64,000 nucleotides of DNA from NCBI GenBank assembly GCA_965222515.1, contig CBDCUE010000015.1:1-64000 (forward strand), written 5' to 3'. The notes beneath the pieces are model-generated. The model was not told where the DNA came from and did not search any database. It saw only the letters and a list, made by a program, of their open reading frames with translations. Position numbers and translations under genes: made by a program. This stretch comes from CBDCUE01 sp965222515. Its GTDB lineage: Bacteria > Pseudomonadota > Alphaproteobacteria > Rickettsiales > JABIRX01. Each line of letters starts with the position of its first letter. Position 1 is the stretch's first letter. Positions 17,625-25,924 of this stretch are shown piece after piece.

Positions 17625-18652
17625 CTGGCAATTTTATCTATTAAATCATTCAAATCCTTAGCTACTTTTTTAAACAAATATTTTTTTTTAAATTCCAAAC
17701 CAATATTTTTTCCGTGCTGTTTTGCTGTTTTTTCATTTTTTATATAAAACTCTAAAGCTTCTGCCAATAACTCTGGATTCTCTTTTTTCACTACCAATCC
17801 TGTTTTCATATTTTTTATTACTTCTCTTGGACCAAAACTATCTGTTGTTACAATCGGCTTGGATCTTAACATCGCATCTAATAAAGAAATAGAAAAATGC
17901 TCTGTTTTTGATGATAAACAAAAAATATCAATTTTTTTAAAAAATATATCCTTATCATCTATCCAACCCAAAAACTCTACTTCTTTAGTTAAGTTTTTTT
18001 GTTCAACCAACAATTTTAGCTTTTTTTCTAACTTACCACTTCCTGCAATAATAGCTTTAAATTTCAATTTCTTTTCTTTCAATAAGAATAATGATTTTAT
18101 AAAAACATCCAAAGATTTTTCTGGAACTAATCTTGAAATAGTTCCTATTACTGGTGTTTTAAGAAAAGACCTGTTTTTTGCAATTATTTTTTTGTCTGTT
18201 CTAGTGCTGTTAGGAAGATAAAAAATACTCTTTTTATCCTTACCCATATCATTAGCAATTTTGCCCAACCCTTTTAAAATAACAATTAGATATTCTAAAT
18301 CTAATGCCTTTTTTATTCTTTGATTATGACACACATAAACCGTTGGAATATCCAGTTTTTTGCTAAATTTTTTTACCAACATTGCAGCCCTATTACCATG
18401 AATAATAATCAAGTTTGGATTATATTGCTTTAAATATGAAGCTAATTTTTTTTTAGCAAAAAAATCATAATGATTCAAATTAAAAAGAGTTTTGTATTGA
18501 GATTCTTGCTTTTCTAAAAGATTTTTTATTTTAGAAAAAGGATGAATAATATTTAAAACCCGATGCCTATTTCTAATTGCTAAATCATAATCTAAAAATA
18601 CTTGCTGCATACCACCCAATTTTTTAGATAGTATTATATTCATAATCTTCAT
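17621..18652 (-). CDS. Glycosyltransferase family 4 (GT-B)
   Basis: Transfers a sugar from a nucleotide donor, probably to a cell-surface glycan. The 343-residue protein has a two-lobed GT-B pattern: an acceptor lobe with IIHGNRAAMLVKK and VCHNQR, and a donor lobe with TISRLVPEKSLDVFIKSL, FLGWIDD and the SISLLDAMLRSKPIVTTDSFGPREVI region, which holds the usual E/D ribose and phosphate ligands. It starts a two-gene unit with the epimerase, overlapping its start by four bases. The substrate is unknown. Confidence 0.88.
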   Translation of the reverse strand: MKIMNIILSKKLGGMQQVFLDYDLAIRNRHRVLNIIHPFSKIKNLLEKQESQYKTLFNLNHYDFFAKKKLASYLKQYNPNLIIIHGNRAAMLVKKFSKKLDIPTVYVCHNQRIKKALDLEYLIVILKGLGKIANDMGKDKKSIFYLPNSTRTDKKIIAKNRSFLKTPVIGTISRLVPEKSLDVFIKSLFLLKEKKLKFKAIIAGSGKLEKKLKLLVEQKNLTKEVEFLGWIDDKDIFFKKIDIFCLSSKTEHFSISLLDAMLRSKPIVTTDSFGPREVIKNMKTGLVVKKENPELLAEALEFYIKNEKTAKQHGKNIGLEFKKKYLFKKVAKDLNDLIDKIAR

Positions 18653-18677
18653 TTTTTTATTTTTTTAAGTTAAGTTA

Positions 18678-18742
18678 TACTATTTTAGCTTTATAATTGA
18701 CCTATAGCCAAAAAGATGTTTAGTAGAAATTGTTTTTTTTAA
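18678..18742 (+). repeat. Family A repeat, truncated (one half)
   Basis: One end of the 158-bp palindrome (TACTATTTTAGCTTTATAAT, then CCTATAGCCAAAAAGATG) is present up to the poly-T; the other half is missing. It is followed near 18762 by a short family-B-like ACTGTGTTGCAAT. The region separates the glycosyltransferase from mntA and otherwise holds nothing recognisable. Confidence 0.6.
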
Positions 18743-18831
18743 GTTTGTCTTCTCCCTTATACACTGTGTTGCAATAAGAAATTATGCTCAGTAGTTAACT
18801 GCTTTTTCCCCTCAAGAGCCTGTGTAGAAAC

Positions 18832-19134
18832 TTATCTTTGATAAAAGACCTGCCCTACTCTATTAATATGCTCAACTAAATCTTTATTATTTATATGCTC
18901 AAAAATAGAAATATCAAATAAATATGGAAGATTTAATTCATCTATCTTATCCATCAATGGATAAACAGAGTTTTTTAAAGTTAAATTTTCTCCTATAAGA
19001 GTTATATCTATATCAGATCCAGCTCTATAATTTTCCTTTGCCCTTGAACCATAAATTATTACTTTTGATATATTAGAAAATTCTTGAAAAACATCTTGGA
19101 TCTTTTTTAAAATATTTACATCTAAACCAAACAT
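18832..19134 (-). CDS. mntA: MntA-like minimal nucleotidyltransferase (type VII antitoxin)
   Basis: Small MNT-fold nucleotidyltransferase, 100 residues. It carries the complete GSX10DXD active-site motif: Gly29-Ser30 and Asp41-x-Asp43, with a likely third carboxylate at Asp74 in FDISIFE. In the characterised type VII pair, MntA adds AMP units to a Tyr in the HepT toxin and so neutralises it. Its ATG directly abuts the stop of the HepT-like gene, with no bases between. Its function here is inferred from motif and pairing. Confidence 0.85.
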   Translation of the reverse strand: MFGLDVNILKKIQDVFQEFSNISKVIIYGSRAKENYRAGSDIDITLIGENLTLKNSVYPLMDKIDELNLPYLFDISIFEHINNKDLVEHINRVGQVFYQR

Positions 19135-19554
19135 CTATAACCCTCTTTTGCTTTTTTCTTTTTTTAAAGAATTCAATAATTCTGCAAAAGAATCATAGTA
19201 TTTATTTACAATGTCTAAGTAAATTTCATCTGCTGTTCCCTCATTATAGGTATGAACTGTTAATTGTCTGCTTTTGATTGTCTCCATCAATGTAATTCCT
19301 TGCTCAACTAATCCCCTATTAAATGCAAGTCTAAAAGCATCCTTGCTACCTTGAATTTCTTCTCCTTGGTTTTGATAAAAATCTTTTATTACTTTCCAAG
19401 AAAGCTCATAACTATACTCAAATGCCTGAATCAAACCTCTTTTTTCAATATTGCTTAATTCTCTTTTCTCTGCAAGCTTAATGTCATCCGACAAAGTAAT
19501 TAATGCTTTTTCAAAGTTATTTAATCTCTGAACCCATCTTATATATTCAGCCAT
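19135..19554 (-). CDS. hepT: HepT-like HEPN protein (type VII toxin; HI0074 family)
   Basis: An all-helical HEPN/HI0074-type protein of 139 residues. The RNase-type motif RX4HXY is intact: Arg96, His101 and Tyr103 in SRQLTVHTYNE. In known HepT/MntA systems the His/Arg cleave RNA and the Tyr is the AMPylation site. The paired nucleotidyltransferase follows immediately. The gene's ATG directly abuts the ppdK stop, so the pair appears to ride on the ppdK transcript. No separate promoter can be fitted between them. Confidence 0.85.
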   Translation of the reverse strand: MAEYIRWVQRLNNFEKALITLSDDIKLAEKRELSNIEKRGLIQAFEYSYELSWKVIKDFYQNQGEEIQGSKDAFRLAFNRGLVEQGITLMETIKSRQLTVHTYNEGTADEIYLDIVNKYYDSFAELLNSLKKEKSKRGL

Positions 19555-22224
19555 CTAACCATTTGATTTTAAATTAGCTTGAGCAGAGGCCATAATTGCG
19601 ATTGGTACTCTATATGGTGAACAAGATACATAGGATAATCCTATGTTATGACAAAATTCTATTGATTTTGGATCTCCTCCATGCTCGCCACAAATTCCTA
19701 ACTTGATATTTTTTCTTACTTTCCTACCTCGCTCTGCTGCAATAGATATCAACTCCCCAACTCCATCTTGATCTAATCTAACAAATGGGTCTGCTTCTAT
19801 TATTTTTTTATCAATATACTCATTAATAAAACTTCCAGAATCATCTCTTGAAATACCAAAGGTAGTTTGAGTTAAATCATTAGTTCCAAAACTAAAAAAC
19901 TCTGCTTCTTTGGCAATATCACCAGCTCTAAGTGCAGCTCTTGGCAATTCTATCATTGTACCAATCTGATATTTAAAAACTTTATTTGATGTTTCTGCCA
20001 CCTCCTCTATCACTTCTAATATTTCTTTTTTTAAATTTTCTAATTCTTTAGCAGAAAAAACAAGAGGGATCATAATTTCAATTTCAGGTTGCTCATTATT
20101 TGCAAATGAACTAGCTGCTGTAAAAATTGCCTCTATTTGCATTTTGTAAATCTCTGGATAAGTAATACCCAATCTACACCCTCTATGTCCTAACATTGGA
20201 TTACTCTCCTCTAATAATTTCATTCTATCTTTTACTTGGCTTACAGATAAATCAGAAATACTAGCAACTTTCTCAATGTCTTTTTCTGTGTGAGGTAAAA
20301 ATTCGTGCAATGGTGGGTCTAATAATCTAATATTGACAGGAAGATTCCTCATAATTTGAAAAATCTCCAAAAAATCTTGTTTTTGTATTGGCAATAATTT
20401 CTCTAATGCCTTTTTTCTACCTGATAAATTTTTTGCCAAAATCATCTCTCTGACATAATCTATTCTATTTCCCTCAAAAAACATATGCTCTGTTCTGCAC
20501 AAACCAATTCCTTCAGCACCAAAACCAACTGCCACTCTTGAATCTTCAGGAGTTTCTGCATTAGTTCGTACTTTTAATTTTTTATATTTATTTGCCCAAC
20601 TTATTATTTCTTGAAAATCACCTGTTAAATCAGCAGAAATAGTAGCAACTTCTCCAAGCATAACCTCTCCCGTTGCACCGTTAATGGTAATAATATCTCC
20701 TTCTTTAATAACTCTACCCAATATGGTCAAAGTTTTTTCTTTCATATCTATTTTTAGCTCACTTGCTCCACTAACACAAGGCTTGCCCATACCTCTAGCC
20801 ACCACTGCTGCATGAGAAGTCATCCCACCTCTTGCTGTCAAAACACCTTGAGATAAATGCATACCCGTAATATCTTCAGGACTAGTTTCTATTCTAACTA
20901 AAATAACTTTCTCTTTTTTAAAAACATATCTTTCTGCATCTTCCGAAGAAAAAACTACTTTTCCAACTCCTGCCCCAGGTGATGCAGGCAGACCTTTAGT
21001 TAAAATAGTTTTTTTAGCATTAGGATCTAAAGTAGGGTGCAATAATTGATCAATTGCTAATGGATCTATTCTTAGCAATGCCGTTTTTTTATCAATCAAC
21101 CCCTCTGCAACCATATCTACCGCTATTTTTATACTAGATTTTGCCGTTCTTTTGCCACTTCTTGTTTGCAAAATCCATAATTTTCCCTCTTCAATAGTAA
21201 ATTCTATATCCTGCATATCTTTATAATGCTTTTCTAGTTTTTGATATATATCAACTAATTCTTGGTAAAGTTCTGGAAAAACTTCTTCCATCGCAAGAAC
21301 ATCAACATTTTGCTTTACTTTTTCTTTTATGGTAATAGGTAGTGGGGTTCTAATTCCTGCCACTACATCTTCTCCTTGAGCATTCACTAAATATTCGCCA
21401 AAAAATTCTTTTTCTCCTGTGCTAGGATTTCTAGTAAAAGCAACTCCTGTTGCAGAACCATTTCCCATATTACCAAATACCATAGCTTGAATATTAACCG
21501 CTGTTCCCCATTCTTCTGGTATGTCATTTAGCTTTCTATAAGCAATCGCTCTTGGCACCATCCAAGAACTAAACACTGCTGTAATTGCTCCCCATAATTG
21601 TTTTTTAGGATCTGTTGGAAACTCTTTATTAATAATCTCTTTTACTTTATCCTTATATTCTTTTATTAACTCTTTTAAATCTTTAACCTGTAAATCTATA
21701 TCTTCAATATAATTATTAGTTAATTTTTTATCTTCTAATAATGATTCAAATTCGTGATGCTCAACACCTAAAACAACATTTGCATACATTTGAATAAATC
21801 TTCTGTAAGAATCATAAGCAAAGCTTTCATTTCCTGTTCTTTTAGCCAAAGCCTCAACCACCACATCATTAATACCAAGGTTAAGCACTGTATCCATCAT
21901 CCCAGGCATAGAAACTCTTGCTCCTGATCTAACTGACACTAAAAGAGGGTTTTTGTTTGAACCAAATTTTTTTCCTGTTTCCTTTTCTAAATTTGCTATT
22001 GCTAATTCCAATTGTTTTTCTAAATCTTGAGGATATTTTTTTTCTTTACTATAATAATTGCATATCTCTGTGCTAAGAGTAATTCCAAGCGGGACAGGGG
22101 TATTAATCTTGCTCATCTCAGCAAGATTAGCTCCTTTTCCACCAAGAATATTTTTCATTGTAACATCTCCATCTGTAACCTTGCCACCAAAATTATAAAC
22201 CCATTTATTAGAATTTTCTGTCAT
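19555..22224 (-). CDS. ppdK: Pyruvate, phosphate dikinase
   Basis: Interconverts pyruvate + ATP + Pi with phosphoenolpyruvate + AMP + PPi, letting the cell make PEP from pyruvate or gain ATP from PEP. The 889-residue protein has the N-terminal ATP-grasp domain (GGKGANLAEM; SVRSGARVSMPGMMDTVLNLG), the central phosphohistidine domain (GGMTSHAAVVARGMGKPCVSG) and the C-terminal TIM barrel (GHRGCRLG, GICGEHGGDP). Full length and intact. It lies between a Panacea/membrane protein pair and HepT/MntA on the same strand with gaps of 16 and 0 bases. Confidence 0.97.
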   Translation of the reverse strand: MTENSNKWVYNFGGKVTDGDVTMKNILGGKGANLAEMSKINTPVPLGITLSTEICNYYSKEKKYPQDLEKQLELAIANLEKETGKKFGSNKNPLLVSVRSGARVSMPGMMDTVLNLGINDVVVEALAKRTGNESFAYDSYRRFIQMYANVVLGVEHHEFESLLEDKKLTNNYIEDIDLQVKDLKELIKEYKDKVKEIINKEFPTDPKKQLWGAITAVFSSWMVPRAIAYRKLNDIPEEWGTAVNIQAMVFGNMGNGSATGVAFTRNPSTGEKEFFGEYLVNAQGEDVVAGIRTPLPITIKEKVKQNVDVLAMEEVFPELYQELVDIYQKLEKHYKDMQDIEFTIEEGKLWILQTRSGKRTAKSSIKIAVDMVAEGLIDKKTALLRIDPLAIDQLLHPTLDPNAKKTILTKGLPASPGAGVGKVVFSSEDAERYVFKKEKVILVRIETSPEDITGMHLSQGVLTARGGMTSHAAVVARGMGKPCVSGASELKIDMKEKTLTILGRVIKEGDIITINGATGEVMLGEVATISADLTGDFQEIISWANKYKKLKVRTNAETPEDSRVAVGFGAEGIGLCRTEHMFFEGNRIDYVREMILAKNLSGRKKALEKLLPIQKQDFLEIFQIMRNLPVNIRLLDPPLHEFLPHTEKDIEKVASISDLSVSQVKDRMKLLEESNPMLGHRGCRLGITYPEIYKMQIEAIFTAASSFANNEQPEIEIMIPLVFSAKELENLKKEILEVIEEVAETSNKVFKYQIGTMIELPRAALRAGDIAKEAEFFSFGTNDLTQTTFGISRDDSGSFINEYIDKKIIEADPFVRLDQDGVGELISIAAERGRKVRKNIKLGICGEHGGDPKSIEFCHNIGLSYVSCSPYRVPIAIMASAQANLKSNG

Positions 22225-22240
22225 ATGTAAATTTTGTTAT

Positions 22241-22603
22241 TTAATTGTTTTTAGGAAATAAGGATTTTATTATCATAAGTGGCAACCCTAGAATATTAAT
22301 TGTAGTTGTGGTAAGTAAAGCAATTATCACACTAGAAGACAAACTTGCTCCAAAAATTTTAAATGTCAGCAATATTAATATTACGGCAATAAATATTAAA
22401 TATAAGCTCACCACACATTTTACCCAGTTACAAATATTAATTTTTAATACTATATTTGTTTCAAAATTATCATTTTCTATCCTAGTTTTTCTTAACGATT
22501 CATCTTCTTTCTTTATATCATTTTTACCATTTTTCAGTAAAACTTTTTTTTCATTTGAATCCTTTTTTTCTAATATATCTTTTAAGTTATAGTTTTCAGC
22601 CAT
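22241..22603 (-). CDS. Small two-helix membrane protein, possible toxin partner of the Panacea gene
   Basis: Unrecognised 120-residue protein. Residues 1-60 are charged and lysine-rich with no clear fold; two hydrophobic helices follow (about 62-82, CVVSLYLIFIAVILILL, and 90-112). A short KSLFPKNN tail ends the protein. It starts three bases after the stop of the Panacea-domain gene and ends 16 bases before ppdK. Panacea antitoxins are known to pair with diverse neighbours, including membrane-active ones, so this is a candidate toxin. There is no direct evidence of toxicity. Confidence 0.65.
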   Translation of the reverse strand: MAENYNLKDILEKKDSNEKKVLLKNGKNDIKKEDESLRKTRIENDNFETNIVLKINICNWVKCVVSLYLIFIAVILILLTFKIFGASLSSSVIIALLTTTTINILGLPLMIIKSLFPKNN

Positions 22604-22606
22604 AAC

Positions 22607-23167
22607 TCAACTATCTCTATATTTCAAAATGGCCTCCTTTGCTCTTTCGATGATTTTGTCATTATCCATATTGGTATTTTCTCCTTGTGCATAAGCAAAA
22701 TTCCAAGGACTATTAGTCTCATGAGTAATGCTACTTAAATACCAGCCATCATAATCTTTATAATATCTCCATATTGCATCAACTACATTTACAATGTTTT
22801 TATCCGTGCTATCATCTATAACTGGATATGATACTTTTCCTGTTTCTAGATCATCTTGTGTAGCAAACTGCTTTATTACTCCTTTACCATATTTTTTAAA
22901 TTCATAGTAAATTGATGGTATTACAGGTCCATACTTCCATGCTTCTATTTTTTCACAAAAAGCTGTCTTTTTAAAAATAGCTAAATGCCAAGCATAAGCA
23001 AAATAAATTAATTTTATTAATTTTATTGGTGTCATATCTTTTACTCCCTCCTTTTTAGATCTCCATAAAAAATAATTTGCTATATGGGTAGGCAAAATAT
23101 TATTAACTTCTTTTTTCATACAAACCTTTGTGAGGGTAGGCAAAATATTATTAACTTCTTTTTTCAT
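22607..23167 (-). CDS. Panacea (SocA/GepA-like, DUF4065) domain protein
   Basis: A Panacea-domain protein, found as antitoxins in PanAT toxin-antitoxin pairs and in SocA. The signature runs through ANYFLWRSKKEG, MTPIKLIKLIYFAYAWHLA and EAWKYGPVIPSIYYEFKKYG. The 186-residue reading starts at 23167, but a 48-base duplication has copied the ribosome-binding site (AAAGG) and start codon, so an alternative start at 23119 gives 170 residues and probably the ancestral form. The domain itself is intact. It heads the tight cluster containing the membrane protein, ppdK, hepT and mntA. Confidence 0.85.
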   Translation of the reverse strand: MKKEVNNILPTLTKVCMKKEVNNILPTHIANYFLWRSKKEGVKDMTPIKLIKLIYFAYAWHLAIFKKTAFCEKIEAWKYGPVIPSIYYEFKKYGKGVIKQFATQDDLETGKVSYPVIDDSTDKNIVNVVDAIWRYYKDYDGWYLSSITHETNSPWNFAYAQGENTNMDNDKIIERAKEAILKYRDS

Positions 23168-23181
23168 ACAAACCTTTGTGA
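23086..23181. repeat. 48-bp direct tandem duplication at the start of the Panacea gene
   Basis: Two adjacent copies, 23086-23133 and 23134-23181, appear identical base for base. Each spans the gene's ribosome-binding site, ATG and first nine or so codons. Because 48 is 16 codons, the frame is kept and the protein gains a repeated MKKEVNNILPT start. Identity of the copies suggests a recent event. Confidence 0.9.
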
Positions 23182-23202
23182 TTTTAATTTATAAAACAAC
23201 AT

Positions 23203-23229
23203 ATTATATTTTTTATAAATTGCAAGATA
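23203..23229 (-). promoter_or_regulatory. Promoter candidate for the Panacea-ppdK-HepT-MntA cluster
   Basis: On the minus strand a perfect -10 TATAAT (23208 down to 23203) lies about 16 bases after a weak -35-like TTATCT. Transcription would begin near 23196, roughly 30 bases before the first ATG. It is the only long gap upstream of the five-gene cluster. Confidence 0.4.
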
Positions 23230-23310
23230 AGGCAAAGCTAAAATTAATATTTTATCTTTACTAAAATATTTTACTATTCTACAAATAGAATAACAAATTT
23301 ATTAAAAAAA

Positions 23311-23841
23311 ATGGAGAAATATCATATAACTAGAAGAATAGTCCATTGGGTGATGGCTGTATTAATTATTATTATGTTAATCATAGGTTTTAGCTTGGGT
23401 TACGATTTAATTGCTAAAAAAAATATCTTAACAGTTATAAATTTACATAAATCCTTTGGAGTTCTCGTGTTAATATTAATCACTCTTCGAATAATATTAA
23501 CTCTAAAATATAAAAAACCACCTTTGCCTCCAATATTTGCAAAATATATTCACATTTTAAGTAGCATAGCTCATAAATCTTTATATATATTAATGTTTAT
23601 TATGCCTATGTCTGGCTGGCTTATGTCCAACACTCATGGCTATAAAGTGAGTTTTTTTAAATTATTTGATCTACCCACCTTATTAGAAAAAAATCATCAA
23701 GCAGGCGAGGTTTTTGAAAAAATACATTTTTTTTCAGGTTGGTTTTTAACTTTTATTATAATATTACACATATCAGGTGCTCTAAAGCATAAATTAGAGA
23801 ATAAAAGTATTTTTTATAGAATGAATCCTTTTGCCAAATAG
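23311..23841 (+). CDS. Cytochrome b561 family membrane protein
   Basis: A four-helix inner-membrane diheme cytochrome b561 (bacterial CybB type) of 176 residues, likely moving electrons from quinol or superoxide. Helix 1 carries the RRIVHWVMA histidine and helix 2 the NLHKSFG histidine. Helix 3 lies around SLYILMFIMPMSGWL and helix 4 has LTFIIILHISGALKHK with another paired histidine. Length is normal. It is divergent from the Panacea cluster and followed by ctpA on the same strand after 117 bases. Confidence 0.88.
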   Translation: MEKYHITRRIVHWVMAVLIIIMLIIGFSLGYDLIAKKNILTVINLHKSFGVLVLILITLRIILTLKYKKPPLPPIFAKYIHILSSIAHKSLYILMFIMPMSGWLMSNTHGYKVSFFKLFDLPTLLEKNHQAGEVFEKIHFFSGWFLTFIIILHISGALKHKLENKSIFYRMNPFAK

Positions 23842-23958
23842 TGTCTTATTAGAAAAAATTGAATTAAAATATTTTCCAGTTTGATTATTAATTTTTTTTA
23901 AGATAACATAATTTGGGGTTGTTTTATTCCTCTTGATATACTAAATATTAATTTAATT

Positions 23959-25299
23959 ATGAATAATTTGCTAAAATATTCCATTGTTTTTATAACATTT
24001 CTAACAATTTCTTGGTCAAGTTTGGCAAGTCAAACAGTTTCAAGCAAAAATGACAATAAAGTTATTATTAATAAATATAAAAAAATATTTAATGATGTTA
24101 TTGATCTTATTGAAAATAATTATGTTGAAGAGACTGACAAAGAAAAATTATTCTATAATTCTTTTAAGGGGATGCTTAGCTCCCTAGACCCTCATTCTGG
24201 CTTTTTGGACCCCAAAGATTTAAAAGAAATGAGAGTTCAAACTAGAGGAGAATTTGGTGGAGTGGGAATTGAAATTACTATGGATAAAGGTTTATTAAAA
24301 GTGGTCTCTCCTATTGACGATACCCCTGCCCATAAAGCGGGTTTGCAACCCAAAGATTATATCAGCTTTATTAACGGAAAATCAGTGCTTGATATGAATA
24401 TTTCTCAAGCAGTTAGCAAAATTAGAGGAAAAATCGGCACAAAAGTAGTATTAACTATTATTAGAAAAGGTGAAAAAGCTCCATTTGATGTTTCTTTAGT
24501 AAGATCCACAATAAAAATTGCCTCTGTAAAATATAAAAAACTTCCTAATAATATAGGATATTTTAGAATTACCTCCTTTTCTCAACACACTACTCTTAGC
24601 CTAAAAACTAAAATAATAGCTATGAAAAAAAAATTGGGGACAAACTTATCGGGAATGATTTTAGATTTAAGGAACAATCCGGGTGGCTTATTAAGCCAAG
24701 CAATAGGTGTTAGTGATTTGTTTTTAGACCAAGGTGTTATAGTCTCCACCAAGGCTAGAAACATCAAAAATAACCAATCTTACAAAGCTAAGCAAGGAGA
24801 TATTTTAAGAAACATACCAATGGTAGTGCTGATTAATCAAGGTTCTGCATCAGCATCAGAAATTGTGGCTGGAGCATTGCAAGATCATAAAAGATCCATC
24901 ATTATGGGAGTGCAATCTTTTGGAAAAGGCTCTGTGCAAACTATTATTCCGTTAAACAAAACATTGATTCCACAAGGGCAAGTTGCAGTAAGAATTACCA
25001 CTTCAAGATATTACACCCCAAGCAACAAATCAATACAAGCCTTAGGAATAACCCCGGACATAATAGTAGAACAAATAAAGCTAAATAACAACAACAAGCA
25101 TAAAAATTATGTTTCAGAAGCAAGCTTGCCAAGACATTTATCTAACGGAGCAAAAAGCAAAAAAAACTTACTAGACAGCAAAATAGCTTTGCAAAAATTA
25201 TATAATAGAGACTATCAGTTAGCAAGAGCTGTTGATACCGTTTATGCTCTTTCAGTAATGAAAAACAAGTCCAAAAATGTTGTTTCTAGTAAAAAATAA
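23959..25299 (+). CDS. ctpA: Carboxy-terminal processing protease CtpA (S41)
   Basis: Periplasmic tail-specific protease. The 446-residue protein has a signal peptide (cleavage likely after SLA, near residue 23), an N-terminal helical region ending in LDPHSGFLDP, a PDZ domain (about 92-175, GGVGIEITMDKGLLKVVSPIDDTPA) and the S41 catalytic domain. The Ser/Lys dyad is Ser298 in GSASASEIVAG and Lys323 in FGKGSVQ, with the usual 25-residue spacing. RNNPGG is present. The last 23 bases overlap ftsB, suggesting coupling. Confidence 0.95.
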   Translation: MNNLLKYSIVFITFLTISWSSLASQTVSSKNDNKVIINKYKKIFNDVIDLIENNYVEETDKEKLFYNSFKGMLSSLDPHSGFLDPKDLKEMRVQTRGEFGGVGIEITMDKGLLKVVSPIDDTPAHKAGLQPKDYISFINGKSVLDMNISQAVSKIRGKIGTKVVLTIIRKGEKAPFDVSLVRSTIKIASVKYKKLPNNIGYFRITSFSQHTTLSLKTKIIAMKKKLGTNLSGMILDLRNNPGGLLSQAIGVSDLFLDQGVIVSTKARNIKNNQSYKAKQGDILRNIPMVVLINQGSASASEIVAGALQDHKRSIIMGVQSFGKGSVQTIIPLNKTLIPQGQVAVRITTSRYYTPSNKSIQALGITPDIIVEQIKLNNNNKHKNYVSEASLPRHLSNGAKSKKNLLDSKIALQKLYNRDYQLARAVDTVYALSVMKNKSKNVVSSKK

Positions 25300-25585
25300 G
25301 CCCTTTTTTAGCACTATTTTATTCGTTTGTTTTACCATAACATTAGTAACTTATTTGATTACTCAAACATTTAAAGGAGAATATGGGTTACATAACTACT
25401 CAAGCAAAATAACTGAATTGCAAAATTTAACTGTAAAATATGAAAACAACAATAACAAAATAGGGTTTTACCAGAAAAAAATAAATGCTTTGGATATTAG
25501 CAATTTAGATCTAGATATTTTAGAGGAAGAGCTAAAAAGAAGAATGAATTTTGCTCATAAAAATGAAAGAGTTATTTTATATTAA
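25277..25585 (+). CDS. ftsB: FtsB/DivIC-like septum formation initiator
   Basis: Small bitopic cell division protein, 102 residues: short cytoplasmic N-terminus, one membrane helix (about residues 11-27, FSTILFVCFTITLVTYL), a periplasmic coiled coil (about 40-75) and a conserved ending in which LDLDILEEELKRRMNFAHKNE matches the FtsB/DivIC tail. It would join FtsL and FtsQ in the divisome. The chosen ATG overlaps the end of ctpA by 23 bases; no better start is visible. Confidence 0.8.
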   Translation: MLFLVKNKPFFSTILFVCFTITLVTYLITQTFKGEYGLHNYSSKITELQNLTVKYENNNNKIGFYQKKINALDISNLDLDILEEELKRRMNFAHKNERVILY

Positions 25586-25613
25586 CAATAATGCTATCTA
25601 ATCTAATCTAATC

Positions 25614-25708
25614 TAATCTCAAAATATTGATTTTATCTGCAGATTTTTGGTATAAATTTATCCTCAAAAATAATTTGATAAAATCAACATTTTGAAATCA
25701 GATTAGTA
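25614..25708 (+). repeat. Family C palindromic repeat with TAATC microsatellite
   Basis: Left arm TAATCTCAAAATATTGATTT continuing TTATC (25614-25637) is inverted at 25677-25708 (GATAAAATCAACATTTTGAA, then ATCAGATTAG). It is preceded by four TAATC-type pentamers at about 25597-25617, which look like slippage of the repeat end. Half copies exist at 6563-6625 and 42375-42404. The rest of the 25586-25815 gap holds no gene. Confidence 0.65.
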
Positions 25709-25924
25709 TAGACAAGCAGGTTGTTATGAAATAGTAAAAAAAGGATAATTTTTGTTATAAACAAAAATCTAAAGCAAGAAGAAAATTCCCATTCACTTCA
25801 GGCCGTGTTGTAATTAGTCGTCCCTAAAAAACTATAAAAAGCCTTGCAGTATAAGGTTTTTTTTGTATAATTTGCATAGTAAAAACACAATCTTATTACC
25901 AATAACTCTTAAAACCTTGCAAAA

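Noticed and set aside
22245..22592. Plus-strand frame opposite the small membrane protein gene
   Set aside because: The minus-strand reading has plausible helices, a start 3 bases after the Panacea stop and operon context; the plus-strand reading is isolated and poorly structured.
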